Source of the DNA: Streptomyces sp. Edi4 | Lineage (GTDB): Bacteria; Actinomycetota; Actinomycetes; Streptomycetales; Streptomycetaceae | Reading direction: 5' to 3' | DNA length: 64,000 nt | NCBI RefSeq assembly: GCF_040253615.1 | Contig: NZ_JBEJGY010000004.1 | Coordinates: forward strand, 4,278,001 to 4,342,000 | Part shown: positions 6,750 through 14,473 of the stretch, piece by piece | Numbering within the stretch: position 1 is the first letter of the stretch | Layout of the letters: each line of letters begins with the position of its first letter | Notes under the pieces: generated by a model | Seen by the model: the letters and a program-made list of their open reading frames with translations, nothing else | The model's database searches: none | Told to the model about the DNA's origin: nothing | Translations under genes and position numbers: made by a program

Positions 6750-7628
6750 ATGGACCAGCGGATACCGGACGCGGACGCGCACGGGGACGCACACGCGGAC
6801 GTGGCGCGAGCGGACGACACGGCGCGAGTGGACGACAGGGCGCGAGTGGACGACACGGCGCGAGCGGACGACACGGCGCGAGCGGACGACAGGGCGCGAG
6901 TGGACGACGGGGCGGCGCCACGCGCCAAGGGGCCCGTGACCCACCCGTATGTGCCGCTGGAGTACCCGGCCCTGCGCATCCTGGTCGTGGAGAGCGCGGA
7001 GCCGGCCGCGCACGCCCTCGTCCAGGACCTGATCCGGCACGGATACCGCGCCGAGGCCGTGACCACCGGGAGCCAGGCGCTCCAGACGCACCGGCGGGCC
7101 GATCTGGTCCTGCTCGATCTCGACCTGCCCGACCTGGACGGCCTCGAGGTCTGCCGGGGCATCCGCGCGACGAGCAACACCCCGGTCATCGCCCTGACCG
7201 AGCGCGGCACCGAACTCGACCGGGTGCTCGGGCTCCAGGCCGGCTCGGACGACTACATGGTCAAGCCGTACGGTTTTCACGAACTGCTCGCCCGTATCAC
7301 CGCGGTGATGCGCCGCGTCCGGCCCGCGCCCGCGGTCCGGACCATCGAGCGCGGCCCGTTGCGCATCGACACGGAGACCCGGAAGGTCACGCTGCACGGC
7401 CTGCCCGTCGACCTCACGCGCAAGGAGTTCGACCTGCTGCACCTGCTCGCGGCGCAGTCGGCCGCGATCGTCACGCGGCGCCAGCTCATGGCCCTGGTCT
7501 GGGGCGACTCGGACGCGCCGGGGGGCCGCACCATCGACACCCACGTCAGCAGCGTGCGGAGCAAGCTCGGTTCGAACAACTGGATCGTGACGGTCCGGGG
7601 CGTCGGCTTCCGCCTGGGCGCGCCCTGA
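6750..7628 (+). CDS. OmpR/PhoB-type response regulator, orphan
   Basis: 292 residues from ATG 6750 with GGGGGG upstream. Residues 20-53 are tandem copies of a DD(T/R)AR(A/V) motif encoded by near-identical 18-bp repeats. The receiver domain (about 75-190) has the phospho-acceptor in LVLLDLDLPDLDG (Asp 123), the Thr in VIALTERG and the Lys in YMVKPYG. The usual acidic pair is replaced by VVESAE, so the Mg2+ pocket is incomplete. The C-terminal winged helix has LTRKEFDLLHLLAAQSAAIV and the terminal NNWIVTVRGVGFRLG. There is no kinase gene beside it, and the altered pocket suggests control by ligand or by expression level. The two ARE-like sites upstream suggest repression by the TetR protein encoded next. 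Confidence 0.88.
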   Translation: MDQRIPDADAHGDAHADVARADDTARVDDRARVDDTARADDTARADDRARVDDGAAPRAKGPVTHPYVPLEYPALRILVVESAEPAAHALVQDLIRHGYRAEAVTTGSQALQTHRRADLVLLDLDLPDLDGLEVCRGIRATSNTPVIALTERGTELDRVLGLQAGSDDYMVKPYGFHELLARITAVMRRVRPAPAVRTIERGPLRIDTETRKVTLHGLPVDLTRKEFDLLHLLAAQSAAIVTRRQLMALVWGDSDAPGGRTIDTHVSSVRSKLGSNNWIVTVRGVGFRLGAP

Positions 7629-7708
7629 GCGGACCGCGCTTCCGCCTCGCCGCTACAGTGCAGACTTGTCCGTATCGACACGGACGAGGGAGCGGCGGGG
7701 ATCGGGGC

Positions 7709-8551
7709 ATGGCGAAGCAGGAACGCGGCACGAGATCGCGGCGAGCGCTTCTGGAGGCCGCCGCCGAGGTGTTCGACCTCCGGGGGTTCGACGCGGCGGG
7801 CACCAACGAGATCCTGGCGCGCAGCGGGCTGACCCGGGGCGCGCTCTACCACCATTTCCCGTCCAAGGAGTCCATCGCGGTCGCCCTGTTCGCGGAGCAC
7901 AGCGGGGCTCTGGTCGCCCCCGAGCGGTCCACCAGGATGCAGTCGGTCATCGACCTGACCTTCGGGTACGCCCATCAGCTCCAGCGGGATCCGGTGCTGC
8001 GCGCCATCGTGCGGCTCGCGATGGAGAAGACGTCGTTCCCACGCCAGGCGGACACGCCCTACGACCAGTCGAGCGCGGCCATCCGCCGCCTCCTCGACGA
8101 GGCGCGCGCGCAGGGCGAGATCCTGCCCGGCCTGGATCTGGCCGATGCGACGTCCGTCATCGTGGGCGGGTTCGCCGGGATGCAGGTGATGTCGCAGGTC
8201 TATACGGACCGGGCCGACCTGCCCGAGCGCGTCACCGCGATGTGGCGCCTGCTGCTGCCGGGCATGGTCGCCCCGGGCATGATCGGCCACCTGGTCATCA
8301 CACCCCGAAACGACGCGGCGCAGGCGGTGTTGGACGCCTCGTCGTCTGCGCGGCGAGAGGCTTCAGGCGGTGGTGCGGTTGCCTTGGCGTTCGGCAAGCG
8401 CGGCGTCGACGCTGGGGTAGGCGGGCAGGAAGGTGTCCATCCCGGTGACGCCGAGCAGGCGGCTCAGCCGGCCGGGGATGGCCGCCAGGGTGAGGGAGCC
8501 GTCGGCGTCCTTGGCGCAGCGCCAGATGCCGACGAGGGCGCCCAGTCCTGA
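7709..8551 (+). CDS. TetR-family regulator, ArpA/ScbR-like, with anomalous C-terminal run-on
   Basis: The HTH region RSRRALLEAAAEVFDLRGFD then NEILARSGLTRGALYHHFPSKESIAVAL closely follows the gamma-butyrolactone receptor (ArpA/ScbR) subfamily pattern. The ligand domain contains LTFGYAHQLQRDPVLRAIVRL. Such proteins normally have 210-230 residues, which would place the stop near 8350-8400. Here the frame stays open to 8551 (280 residues), and the last 60 or so residues are antisense to the STAS gene, Gly-rich and unlike the family. Either the stop was lost or a frameshift lies near 8340. The start ATG 7709 has only a distant GAGGGAG. It probably binds the repeated sites upstream of the OmpR-type gene. 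Confidence 0.75.
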   Translation: MAKQERGTRSRRALLEAAAEVFDLRGFDAAGTNEILARSGLTRGALYHHFPSKESIAVALFAEHSGALVAPERSTRMQSVIDLTFGYAHQLQRDPVLRAIVRLAMEKTSFPRQADTPYDQSSAAIRRLLDEARAQGEILPGLDLADATSVIVGGFAGMQVMSQVYTDRADLPERVTAMWRLLLPGMVAPGMIGHLVITPRNDAAQAVLDASSSARREASGGGAVALAFGKRGVDAGVGGQEGVHPGDAEQAAQPAGDGRQGEGAVGVLGAAPDADEGAQS

Positions 8552-8731
8552 GGAGTCGCAGAAGGTGACACCTGCGAGGTCGGCGACCAGGTGGGGATGG
8601 CCGTTCGCGATGAGTTCCAGGGCGCGGGCGCGTACGGCGGGTGCGGCGGCGATGTCGAACTCGCCGGACAGGACGATCACGGCCAGGGCACCGTCGGTGT
8701 GCGGGACGTCGATGTGGAATGCGTCGGTCAT
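8363..8731 (-). CDS. STAS-domain anti-sigma factor antagonist
   Basis: 122 residues from ATG 8731, with AGGAGAA upstream. A single STAS domain of the SpoIIAA/RsbV type is seen: VIVLSGEFDIAAAPAVRARA, then HLVADLAGVTFCDSSGLGAL, where the Asp-Ser-Ser carries the phosphorylatable serine. These proteins bind anti-sigma kinases when dephosphorylated and so release a sigma factor. The start overlaps the stop of the SpoIIE-type phosphatase gene by four bases (ATGA), so the two are translationally coupled, and the phosphatase probably acts on this protein. The 3' end overlaps the run-on end of the TetR gene on the other strand. The anti-sigma kinase is not in the window. Confidence 0.9.
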   Translation of the reverse strand: MTDAFHIDVPHTDGALAVIVLSGEFDIAAAPAVRARALELIANGHPHLVADLAGVTFCDSSGLGALVGIWRCAKDADGSLTLAAIPGRLSRLLGVTGMDTFLPAYPSVDAALAERQGNRTTA

Positions 8732-10197
8732 GGGCGTCGGTTCTCCTGCCCGACGGAGACGTCGGCGGTCGGGGCGGCGGCGCTGTGAGCGGTGGTGGTG
8801 ATGCCGACGGGAGCAGCATCGGGGGTGGGTACGGACAGGGCCAGCAGGGCCACGTCGTCGCGTTCGGTGTCGGGGAGGATGTCCAGGAGCGCGACGGTGT
8901 CGTCGATCAGGGCGCCGGCACTGACCGGCGCCGGGCGCCGGGCCAGGAAGTCGGCCAGGCCCGTGTCGGCGAGCATGCGGCCGTCGGCGGTGCGGGCCTC
9001 GGTCAGCCCGTCGGTGTACAGCAGCAGTCCCTCGCCGGGGGCCAGATGGAGCGTGCGTGACGCGAAGACGGCTTCGGCGAACGCGCCGACCAGCATGCCG
9101 CCCTTGGCGCGGACCGCCTCCACCTGCACCCCGCCGCCCTCGACGGGGCTCAGGCGGTAGGCGGGCGGGTGACCGCCGGTGGCCAGCGTGACCGTGAAAC
9201 CGCCATCGGAAGCCGGATCGAGCAGACCGAAGACGGCGGTGCAGAAGCGGGTGCCGACCGCCGCGTCCAGCAGCAGCGCGGTATTCAGAGCCTTGAGCGC
9301 GGCCGTGGGGTCCGCGTCGACGAGGGCTGCGGCCCGCAGCGTGTAGCGGGTCAGTGACGTGATCGAGGCGGCTTCGGCGCCCTTGCCGCACACATCGCCC
9401 AGGAAGAACGCCCACCGGCCCCCGCCCACGGGGAAGACGTCGTAGAAGTCACCGCCCACTTCCTGCGGGGAGGCGGTCTTGTAATGGCAGGCCAGCTCCA
9501 GACCCGGCACCGCGGGCAGTGCTGGGGGCACCAGGGTGCGTTGCAGAGTGGAGGCGAACGCGGCGATGGCCGCCTTGTCCCGCTCCGCACGCCGGCGGGC
9601 CTCCTCCTCCGCCTGGCGCTTCTCCTGCTCGACCTTGCGGCGCTCCTGCTCGGCGCGTACCGCGTTCAGGGCCGAAAGTCGCAGCTCAAGCTGGTCACGC
9701 ACTACCGCGGCCAAATCCCCGAGAGTGGAGGAATCGGCCTGACTGATCTCGCGGGGGCGGGTGTCGAGGATGTTGACCGTGCCCAGCCGGTACCCGTCGG
9801 CGGTGATGATCGGAGCGGCTGCGTAGAACCGCACCCCCAACGGGCCGGCGACCAGCGGGTTGGAGCAGGCGACCGGGTCGAGCAGGGTGTCGGGGATGAC
9901 GGTGGTGTCATCGGTGAGCACCGCCGAGGCACACAGGCCCGGATCGCGGCCGATCTCGGTGACGCCTTCCAGGCCGTGCGTGGCCTTGAACCAGATCCGG
10001 TCCTCGTCCACGATCGTCACCGTCGCCACCGGCACATCGAACAGTCGCGCCGCCAGCGCCGCGACCCGGTCGTAGGCGCCGTCCGGCGGAGTGTCGAGAA
10101 TGTCGTAACGACGCACCGCCGCCATCCGCGCCGCCTCGACCGACGCGGCCACAGGCCCACTCGGTGATATCACTGGCGGACTCGTTTGCTCCGGCAT
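8728..10197 (-). CDS. GAF-domain SpoIIE-type PP2C phosphatase
   Basis: 489 residues from ATG 10197 (MPEQTSPPVI), preceded by GAGGAG; a start at 10248 would add 17 residues. Order: GAF domain (about 20-180; RLFDVPVATVTIVDEDRIWF and GTVNILDTRPREISQADS), a charged coiled coil (about 185-225; EQERRKVEQEKRQAEEEARR), and a PP2C/SpoIIE domain (about 235-460). Metal-binding motifs are QEVGGDFYDV, FFLGDVCGKGAEAA and the C-terminal ERDDVALLALS. The GAF domain has a CSNP Cys but no clear haem site. It should dephosphorylate the coupled STAS protein in response to a small molecule or partner and so release a stress or developmental sigma factor. Confidence 0.92.
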   Translation of the reverse strand: MPEQTSPPVISPSGPVAASVEAARMAAVRRYDILDTPPDGAYDRVAALAARLFDVPVATVTIVDEDRIWFKATHGLEGVTEIGRDPGLCASAVLTDDTTVIPDTLLDPVACSNPLVAGPLGVRFYAAAPIITADGYRLGTVNILDTRPREISQADSSTLGDLAAVVRDQLELRLSALNAVRAEQERRKVEQEKRQAEEEARRRAERDKAAIAAFASTLQRTLVPPALPAVPGLELACHYKTASPQEVGGDFYDVFPVGGGRWAFFLGDVCGKGAEAASITSLTRYTLRAAALVDADPTAALKALNTALLLDAAVGTRFCTAVFGLLDPASDGGFTVTLATGGHPPAYRLSPVEGGGVQVEAVRAKGGMLVGAFAEAVFASRTLHLAPGEGLLLYTDGLTEARTADGRMLADTGLADFLARRPAPVSAGALIDDTVALLDILPDTERDDVALLALSVPTPDAAPVGITTTAHSAAAPTADVSVGQENRRP

Positions 10198-10421
10198 AAG
10201 CCTCGTCTCCTCATCCCCCCAGGAAGGCACCGGCCAGTAAGCCGGCACCCTGGAACCCTACCGAACGCCCCCAGCGTCACCGCTCGGGCGGCGCCGCCGA
10301 GTGTGGGCGCGGGTGGCGTGGAAGCCTGTGATGATCACAGGGGTGCGAGGCTGCCGCTGGCGTACCGTCAATCCCCGCACGGCTTCCACCGCTGTGGCTG
10401 GAGCGCATCGGCCAACGACGC

Positions 10422-10700
10422 GTGCGGGCGCAAGGCCGGCTGCACGACGCCCGGCATACCGCCGCGACGGTCCTGCTGATCCTCGGAGTTGCCGAGCGTG
10501 CGGCGATGGGTCTCATGGGGTGGTCCTCAACTGCCGTGGCCGCGCGGTATCAGCGCATGGTGGACACGGTGCGGAACGAAGTCGCGCGCCAAGTCGACGG
10601 ACTCGTCCGGAAGCCGCGCGGGGACAGCCCGGGCGATGATGACAACGGGGCCGCCGGGGTTCTCGTGCCGGTCGGCCGAGGGCCAACTGAGGCGGAATGA
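10422..10700 (+). pseudogene. C-terminal remnant of a tyrosine-recombinase integrase
   Basis: The first about 60 codons encode GRLHDARHTAATVLLILGV and MGWSSTAVAARYQRMVDTV. This is the catalytic C-terminus of a tyrosine integrase, with the R-x-x-H box in HDARHT and the terminal Tyr in ARYQRM. The same motif occurs in the intact integrase at 60192. The N-terminal two thirds, including the first catalytic Arg, are missing, and upstream sequence shows no integrase homology in any frame. After about residue 65 the frame is Gly/Asp-rich filler. It lies 55 bp from tRNA-Ser(CGA), which suggests a decayed element that once used that tRNA as attachment site. Confidence 0.7.
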
Positions 10701-10712
10701 GACGGAACAGCA

Positions 10713-10746
10713 CGAAGGGCCCGGTTCAAATGAACCGGGCCCTTCG
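10713..10746 (-). terminator. Terminator of tRNA-Ser(CGA)
   Basis: Perfect 15-bp stem CGAAGGGCCCGGTTC / GAACCGGGCCCTTCG with an AAAT loop, 8 bp past the 3' end of the minus-strand tRNA. It is also positioned to stop rightward transcription from the integrase remnant. Confidence 0.85.
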
Positions 10747-10754
10747 TCTACCTG

Positions 10755-10839
10755 CGGTAGCGGAGGGATTTGAACCCTCGGTGAGTTTCCCCACACTCGC
10801 TTTCGAGGCGAGCTCCTTCGGCCGCTCGGACACGCTACC
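10755..10839 (-). tRNA. tRNA-Ser (anticodon CGA)
   Basis: 85 nt on the minus strand. The acceptor stem is GGTAGCG / CGCTACC with discriminator G and no encoded CCA. The anticodon loop is CTCGAAA with anticodon CGA, reading UCG. There is a long class II variable arm around TGTGGGGAAACTCACC and a T-loop GTTCAAATC. All features fit a bacterial serine tRNA. Confidence 0.95.
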
Positions 10840-10897
10840 GAGAGAGAGCTTAGCCCAAGGTGGCCCGTGGTTTGAAATCGGTTCGGGGAGAGGTCCG

Positions 10898-11371
10898 TCA
10901 CCGGTGCCGGAAGAAGGCCGTGAGCTGGGTCGCGCACTCCTCTTCGAGCACCCCGGCGACGACTTCGGGGCGGTGGTTGAGCCGCTGGTCGCGTACGAGG
11001 TCCCACAGGGATCCCGCGGCCCCCGCCTTCTCGTCGCGGGCGCCGTAGACGACCCGGTCGATCCGGGCCTGTACGAGGGCGCCCGCGCACATCACGCACG
11101 GCTCCAGGGTGACGACGAGCGTGCAGCCGGTCAGCCGCCACTCGCCGGTCTCGCGGGCCGCGCGCCGGATCGCGAGGACTTCGGCGTGCGCGGTCGGATC
11201 GCCCGTCGCCTCGCGTTCGTTGTGCCCGGACGCGAGGAGCGAGCCGTCCGGCGCGAGCACGACCGCGCCGACCGGTACGTCGCCGGCCGCCTCGGCCCGT
11301 GCGGCCCCGGCCAGGGCGGAGCGCATCGGCTCCGCCCACCGGTCGCGTACGGGATCGTGCGGGTGGGTCAC
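10898..11371 (-). CDS. tadA: tRNA adenosine(34) deaminase
   Basis: 157 residues with the cytidine/deoxycytidylate deaminase fold. The zinc ligands and catalytic Glu are visible in TAHAEVLAIRRAA (H-A-E) and TLEPCVMCAGAL (P-C-x-x-C). It makes inosine at the wobble position of tRNA-Arg(ACG), an essential modification. The C-terminus is the short TadA type, not the longer nucleoside deaminase type. Start GTG 11371 overlaps the stop of the upstream gene by one base (TAGTG), so the pair is co-translated. Gene order with the acidic partner upstream is conserved in Streptomyces. Confidence 0.95.
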   Translation of the reverse strand: MTHPHDPVRDRWAEPMRSALAGAARAEAAGDVPVGAVVLAPDGSLLASGHNEREATGDPTAHAEVLAIRRAARETGEWRLTGCTLVVTLEPCVMCAGALVQARIDRVVYGARDEKAGAAGSLWDLVRDQRLNHRPEVVAGVLEEECATQLTAFFRHR

Positions 11372-11970
11372 TAGCGGACGGCCTCCAGGACCTCGGCCGC
11401 GCCGAGCGCGTCCGCGATCGTCACGAGGGCGTCGCCGTCGAGCGCCAGGAGGCGGCGCTCACTCACCCCGAGGTCGGCGAGGATCGCGCTCTCGCCGAGC
11501 GGCCCCGCGGGGACGGCGCCGTCCGACGGCGGGTCGTCGGCGTCCGGGCCGTCCAGGACGTCGGCCGCCCCGTCCGCTCCGGCCGCCTGCGCCGGTTCGG
11601 CCGCTTCGGCCGTTTCGTCCTCGTAGCCGTCCTCCGTGCCATCGAGGTCAAGGGTGTCCAGGTCGTCCTCCTCGTCGTCCTGGTCGTGGCCTAGCAGTTC
11701 GTCGGTGAGCATGGCCCCGTACGAGGAGCGGGCCGCGACGGCGGCGTTGGAGACGAAGACGCGCGGGTCCTCCTCGCCGTCGACGCGGACGACGCCGAAC
11801 CACGCGTCCTCCTGCTCGACCAGGACGAGCACCGTGTCGTCGGCCCCGTCGGCTGCTGCTTCCCGGGCCAGGTCGGCCAGATCCGACAGCGTCTCCACAT
11901 CGTCGAGCTCTGTGTCGCTCGCTTCCCACCCGTCTTCGGTGCGCGCGAGCAGTGCGGCGAAGTACACCGT
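11371..11970 (-). CDS. tRNA adenosine deaminase-associated protein
   Basis: About 199 residues from GTG 11970, which has GGGAGAG six bases upstream and gives MYFAALLARTEDGWEASDTE; the frame also allows ATG 11988 without a good ribosome site. A beta-rich N-terminal half (TVLVLVEQEDAWFGVVRVDG) is followed by a very acidic low-complexity linker (HDQDDEEDDLDTLDLDGTED) and a helical C-terminus (ILADLGVSERRLLALDGDAL). It is a conserved actinobacterial family always paired with tadA. No catalytic motif is visible; the acidic linker suggests a protein or RNA-partner role. The one-base overlap with tadA indicates one transcription unit. Confidence 0.85.
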   Translation of the reverse strand, partial: TVYFAALLARTEDGWEASDTELDDVETLSDLADLAREAAADGADDTVLVLVEQEDAWFGVVRVDGEEDPRVFVSNAAVAARSSYGAMLTDELLGHDQDDEEDDLDTLDLDGTEDGYEDETAEAAEPAQAAGADGAADVLDGPDADDPPSDGAVPAGPLGESAILADLGVSERRLLALDGDALVTIADALGAAEVLEAVR

Positions 11971-12048
11971 GACTCTCCCACTGGTCATAGGCGTGCCGGT
12001 TGGGGGTCCCCCCGGCTGTGTGGCTTCCTTCGGAATCGTGGCAGAAAA

Positions 12049-12078
12049 AACCGCGGTTGCGAGAGTTCTTCCGCGGTT
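12049..12078. repeat. Inverted repeat in the tadA-upp interval
   Basis: AACCGCGG / CCGCGGTT arms separated by 14 bp and flanked by an A-run (12045-12050) and GGGTTTT (12079 onward). It lies upstream of the tadA-associated gene and may be a promoter-proximal operator or a bidirectional terminator for the 12209-12523 gene. Confidence 0.4.
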
Positions 12079-12208
12079 GGGTTTTCCCGGTCGCCGCGAT
12101 CACGGGTCCCGACGCGCCGTGATCAAGCCCGCGGGACGGCTCCGAAAAGCGGCTCCCGACCGCCGTGACCTCGGGCGCCTCGGGCGGCGCGGGCGCCGGG
12201 TTCGCTGG

Positions 12209-12523
12209 TCACCAGCGGAACGTCCGCATGCGCATGGCCTGGCGCATCCGGGCGGCGCGGGCGCGCCGGGGCTTGACCCGGTCGCGCAGCGCCTTCGCCT
12301 CGTGCAGTTCGCGCAGGAACTGGGCGCGTCGCCGCCTGCGGTCCGCGTCGCTCTCCGCTTCCGGCGGGGCGTCACGTCGTGGGGGGACCTCGCGCGGGGG
12401 GACATCACGGGGAGGGACATCACGCGGAGGGACGTCGCGTCGTGATGCGGTGTCGCCCCGTGATGTGGTGTCGCGTCGTGGCGAGATGTCGCGTCGTTGT
12501 CGAGTGTCGTGCTTATCCGGCAT
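12209..12523 (-). CDS. Small basic conserved protein with RDVPP repeats
   Basis: 104 residues from ATG 12523 (MPDKHDTRQRRDISPRRD). The N-terminal half is made of Arg/Asp-rich repeats including RDVPPRDVPPRDVPPREVPP. The C-terminal half is a strongly basic helix, RRRRAQFLRELHEAKALRDR, ending RQAMRMRTFRW. I recognise the C-terminal part as a block found between tadA and upp in Streptomyces, with no known function; its charge suggests nucleic-acid binding. The longer frame up to 12757 runs back across the upp promoter and is not credible. The repeat part is encoded by near-identical 15-bp units (about 12370-12440), likely to vary in copy number between strains. Confidence 0.55.
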   Translation of the reverse strand: MPDKHDTRQRRDISPRRDTTSRGDTASRRDVPPRDVPPRDVPPREVPPRRDAPPEAESDADRRRRRAQFLRELHEAKALRDRVKPRRARAARMRQAMRMRTFRW

Positions 12524-12647
12524 TGGCTCACACCGCCCGGTTTCGGTTCCTGCTCTCCCACCTTCCCCCCGTTCGGCCGATTGACGCCAGCTCGTGCCGT
12601 GACCGGGTGGGACACGGGGTGCTTGTGCCCCGGTTACTGTGGACGTC

Positions 12648-13283
12648 ATGCGGATCCATGTCGTCGACCACCCTCTCGTGGCGCACAAGCTCACCACGCT
12701 GCGCGACAAGCGCACCGACTCCCCGACCTTCCGGCGGCTCGCCGACGAGCTGGTCACCCTGCTCGCCTACGAGGCCACCCGGGACGTGCGCACCGAGCAG
12801 GTGGACATCGAGACCCCGGTGACGCCGACGACGGGCGTGAAGCTCTCGTACCCGCGTCCCCTGGTGGTCCCGATCCTGCGGGCCGGTCTCGGCATGCTCG
12901 ACGGCATGGTGCGCCTGCTGCCGACCGCCGAGGTGGGCTTCCTCGGCATGATCCGCAACGAGGAGACGCTGGAGGCCTCCACGTACGCGACGCGGATGCC
13001 CGAGGACCTGTCGGGCCGTCAGGTGTACGTGCTCGACCCGATGCTGGCGACCGGCGGCACGCTCGTCGCCGCGATCCGCGAACTGATCAAGCGCGGGGCC
13101 GACGACGTCACCGCCGTGGTGCTGCTGGCCGCCCCCGAGGGCGTCGAGATCATGGAGCGTGAGCTCGCCGGCACGCCGGTGACCGTGGTGACCGCCTCGG
13201 TCGACGAGCGCCTGAACGAGCACGGCTACATCGTGCCGGGCCTGGGCGACGCGGGCGACCGGATGTACGGGACCGCCGACTAA
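12648..13283 (+). CDS. upp: Uracil phosphoribosyltransferase
   Basis: 211 residues from ATG 12648 (MRIHVVDHPLVAHKLTTLRD). It converts uracil and PRPP to UMP in pyrimidine salvage in the cytoplasm. The PRPP-binding loop is VYVLDPMLATGGTLVAAI, the uracil-recognition segment is GYIVPGLGDAGDRMYGT, and the PRPP arm PILRAGLGMLDGM is intact. Length matches the bacterial family. The stop is followed by two further in-frame TAA codons in a small CCGACTAA repeat and then a hairpin terminator, so it is transcribed alone. Confidence 0.97.
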   Translation: MRIHVVDHPLVAHKLTTLRDKRTDSPTFRRLADELVTLLAYEATRDVRTEQVDIETPVTPTTGVKLSYPRPLVVPILRAGLGMLDGMVRLLPTAEVGFLGMIRNEETLEASTYATRMPEDLSGRQVYVLDPMLATGGTLVAAIRELIKRGADDVTAVVLLAAPEGVEIMERELAGTPVTVVTASVDERLNEHGYIVPGLGDAGDRMYGTAD

Positions 13284-13300
13284 CCGACTAACCGACTAAC

Positions 13301-13331
13301 CGCCCCGGCCGACCGCTCGACGGCTGGGGCG
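13301..13331 (+). terminator. upp terminator
   Basis: 11-bp stem CGCCCCGGCCG / CGGCTGGGGCG with one G-U and a 9-nt loop. It lies 17 bp after the upp stop, just past three tandem copies of TAACCGAC, and also faces the convergent LytR_C gene. Confidence 0.7.
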
Positions 13332-13334
13332 CGC

Positions 13335-13967
13335 TCAGCACTTCCCGGAGGGCGCGGGCGCGGGCTTGGCCAGGGCGGCCAGGGCCGTGTCCGCGTCCTT
13401 CTGCGGGTTCAGCGCGGCGAACGTGGTGCCGATGATCAGGTCGACGTCCTGGGTCTCGCGCGTGTCGGTCTTCTGCGCGGCGCCCTTGAGCTGCGTACCG
13501 AGGACGGAGAACGGGCCCCGGGTCGCCGTCGGCGCGCCGAGCAGCACGCCGTTGCCGGGGACCTTCTTGTCGTACTCCTCCGGCGCGTTGCCCACCTTGC
13601 CGATCGCGAAGCCGCGCTTCTTCAGCTCGTCCGCCACCGTCTTGGCGAGGCCCGCGCGCGGGGTCGCGTTGTAGACGTTGACGGTGATCTGGCCGGGCTT
13701 GGGCAGGGCCTGGGGCGCGGCGACGGGGGAGCGCGAGGCGGCGGGCGCGGGGCAGCCCTTCTTGTGGGCGGCGGCCTTGGACGTGCCGCCGCCCCCGAAC
13801 ACGTCGATGAGCTGGACGGTCCCCCAGCCGATCAGGCCGAGGGCCACGACCGCGCCGACCAGCGCGAGGACCAGCCGGCCGCGCTTTCGGGGACGGCGCA
13901 TCCGCGGGTACGCGTCACCCTTGATGCGGTACTTTCCGCCCATGCCGGGGGGAGTGAGCATGCTCAT
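13335..13967 (-). CDS. LytR C-terminal-domain membrane protein
   Basis: 210 residues from ATG 13967 (MSMLTPPGMGGKYRIKGDAY). A basic cytoplasmic segment (RMRRPRKRGR) precedes one transmembrane helix (LVLALVGAVVALGLIGWGTV). The extracellular part has a LytR_C domain (about 110-195): GQITVNVYNATPRAGLAKTV, ADELKKRGFAIGKVGNA, and VDLIIGTTFAALNP. LytR_C domains occur in cell-wall-associated LCP proteins, but this protein lacks the LCP catalytic domain. It is conserved next to upp in Streptomyces. A role at the envelope is inferred from topology; no partner is adjacent. Confidence 0.88.
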   Translation of the reverse strand: MSMLTPPGMGGKYRIKGDAYPRMRRPRKRGRLVLALVGAVVALGLIGWGTVQLIDVFGGGGTSKAAAHKKGCPAPAASRSPVAAPQALPKPGQITVNVYNATPRAGLAKTVADELKKRGFAIGKVGNAPEEYDKKVPGNGVLLGAPTATRGPFSVLGTQLKGAAQKTDTRETQDVDLIIGTTFAALNPQKDADTALAALAKPAPAPSGKC

Positions 13968-14080
13968 AGGCGCAGGGTAGTGCCGACCCGTGACGATGCC
14001 TACTAAATGATCAACGCTGGGCGCGTGTGTGCGCCCGTATGCGCGGCAAAGGGTCCGAAAGGCGCACCCGGCTGGCGGGG

Positions 14081-14377
14081 TCAGTCCATTTCGAGTACGC
14101 GGGCGTGCAGGACCTGGCGCTGCTGGAGCGCCGCCCGCACCGCCCGGTGCAGCCCGTCCTCCAGGTAGAGGTCGCCCTGCCACTTCACGACGTGCGCGAA
14201 GAGGTCGCCGTAGAACGTCGAGTCCTCGGCGAGCAGAGTCTCCAGGTCGAGCTGGCCCTTGGTGGTCACGAGCTGATCGAGCCGGACCGGGCGCGGCGCG
14301 ACGTCCGCCCACTGCCGGGTGCTTTCCCGGCCGTGGTCGGGGTACGGCCGCCCGCTTCCGATGCGCTTGAAGATCAC
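14081..14377 (-). CDS. Conserved 98-residue actinobacterial protein
   Basis: 98 residues (MIFKRIGSGRPYPDHGREST). No catalytic motif is seen. The segment PVRLDQLVTTKGQLDLETLL followed by YGDLFAHVVKWQGDLYLEDG is highly regular, and the family is conserved beside upp/LytR_C in Streptomyces. Some related proteins are labelled VapB-like antitoxins, but no PIN-domain toxin gene is next to it, so I would not call this a toxin-antitoxin pair. It lies 113 bp upstream of the LytR_C gene on the same strand. Confidence 0.75.
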   Translation of the reverse strand: MIFKRIGSGRPYPDHGRESTRQWADVAPRPVRLDQLVTTKGQLDLETLLAEDSTFYGDLFAHVVKWQGDLYLEDGLHRAVRAALQQRQVLHARVLEMD

Positions 14378-14473
14378 ACGGAAAGCCTACCGGGCCAGCG
14401 GCTCCGGGCGCAGCCATGGAAGTGGAGTGCGATTCCGGGCAAAACGGGGGAAACCTGGCGTGGGGGGCCCGTC

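Noticed and set aside
14081..14377. VapB-type antitoxin label
   Set aside because: No toxin gene is adjacent and the gene sits in a conserved chromosomal neighbourhood.
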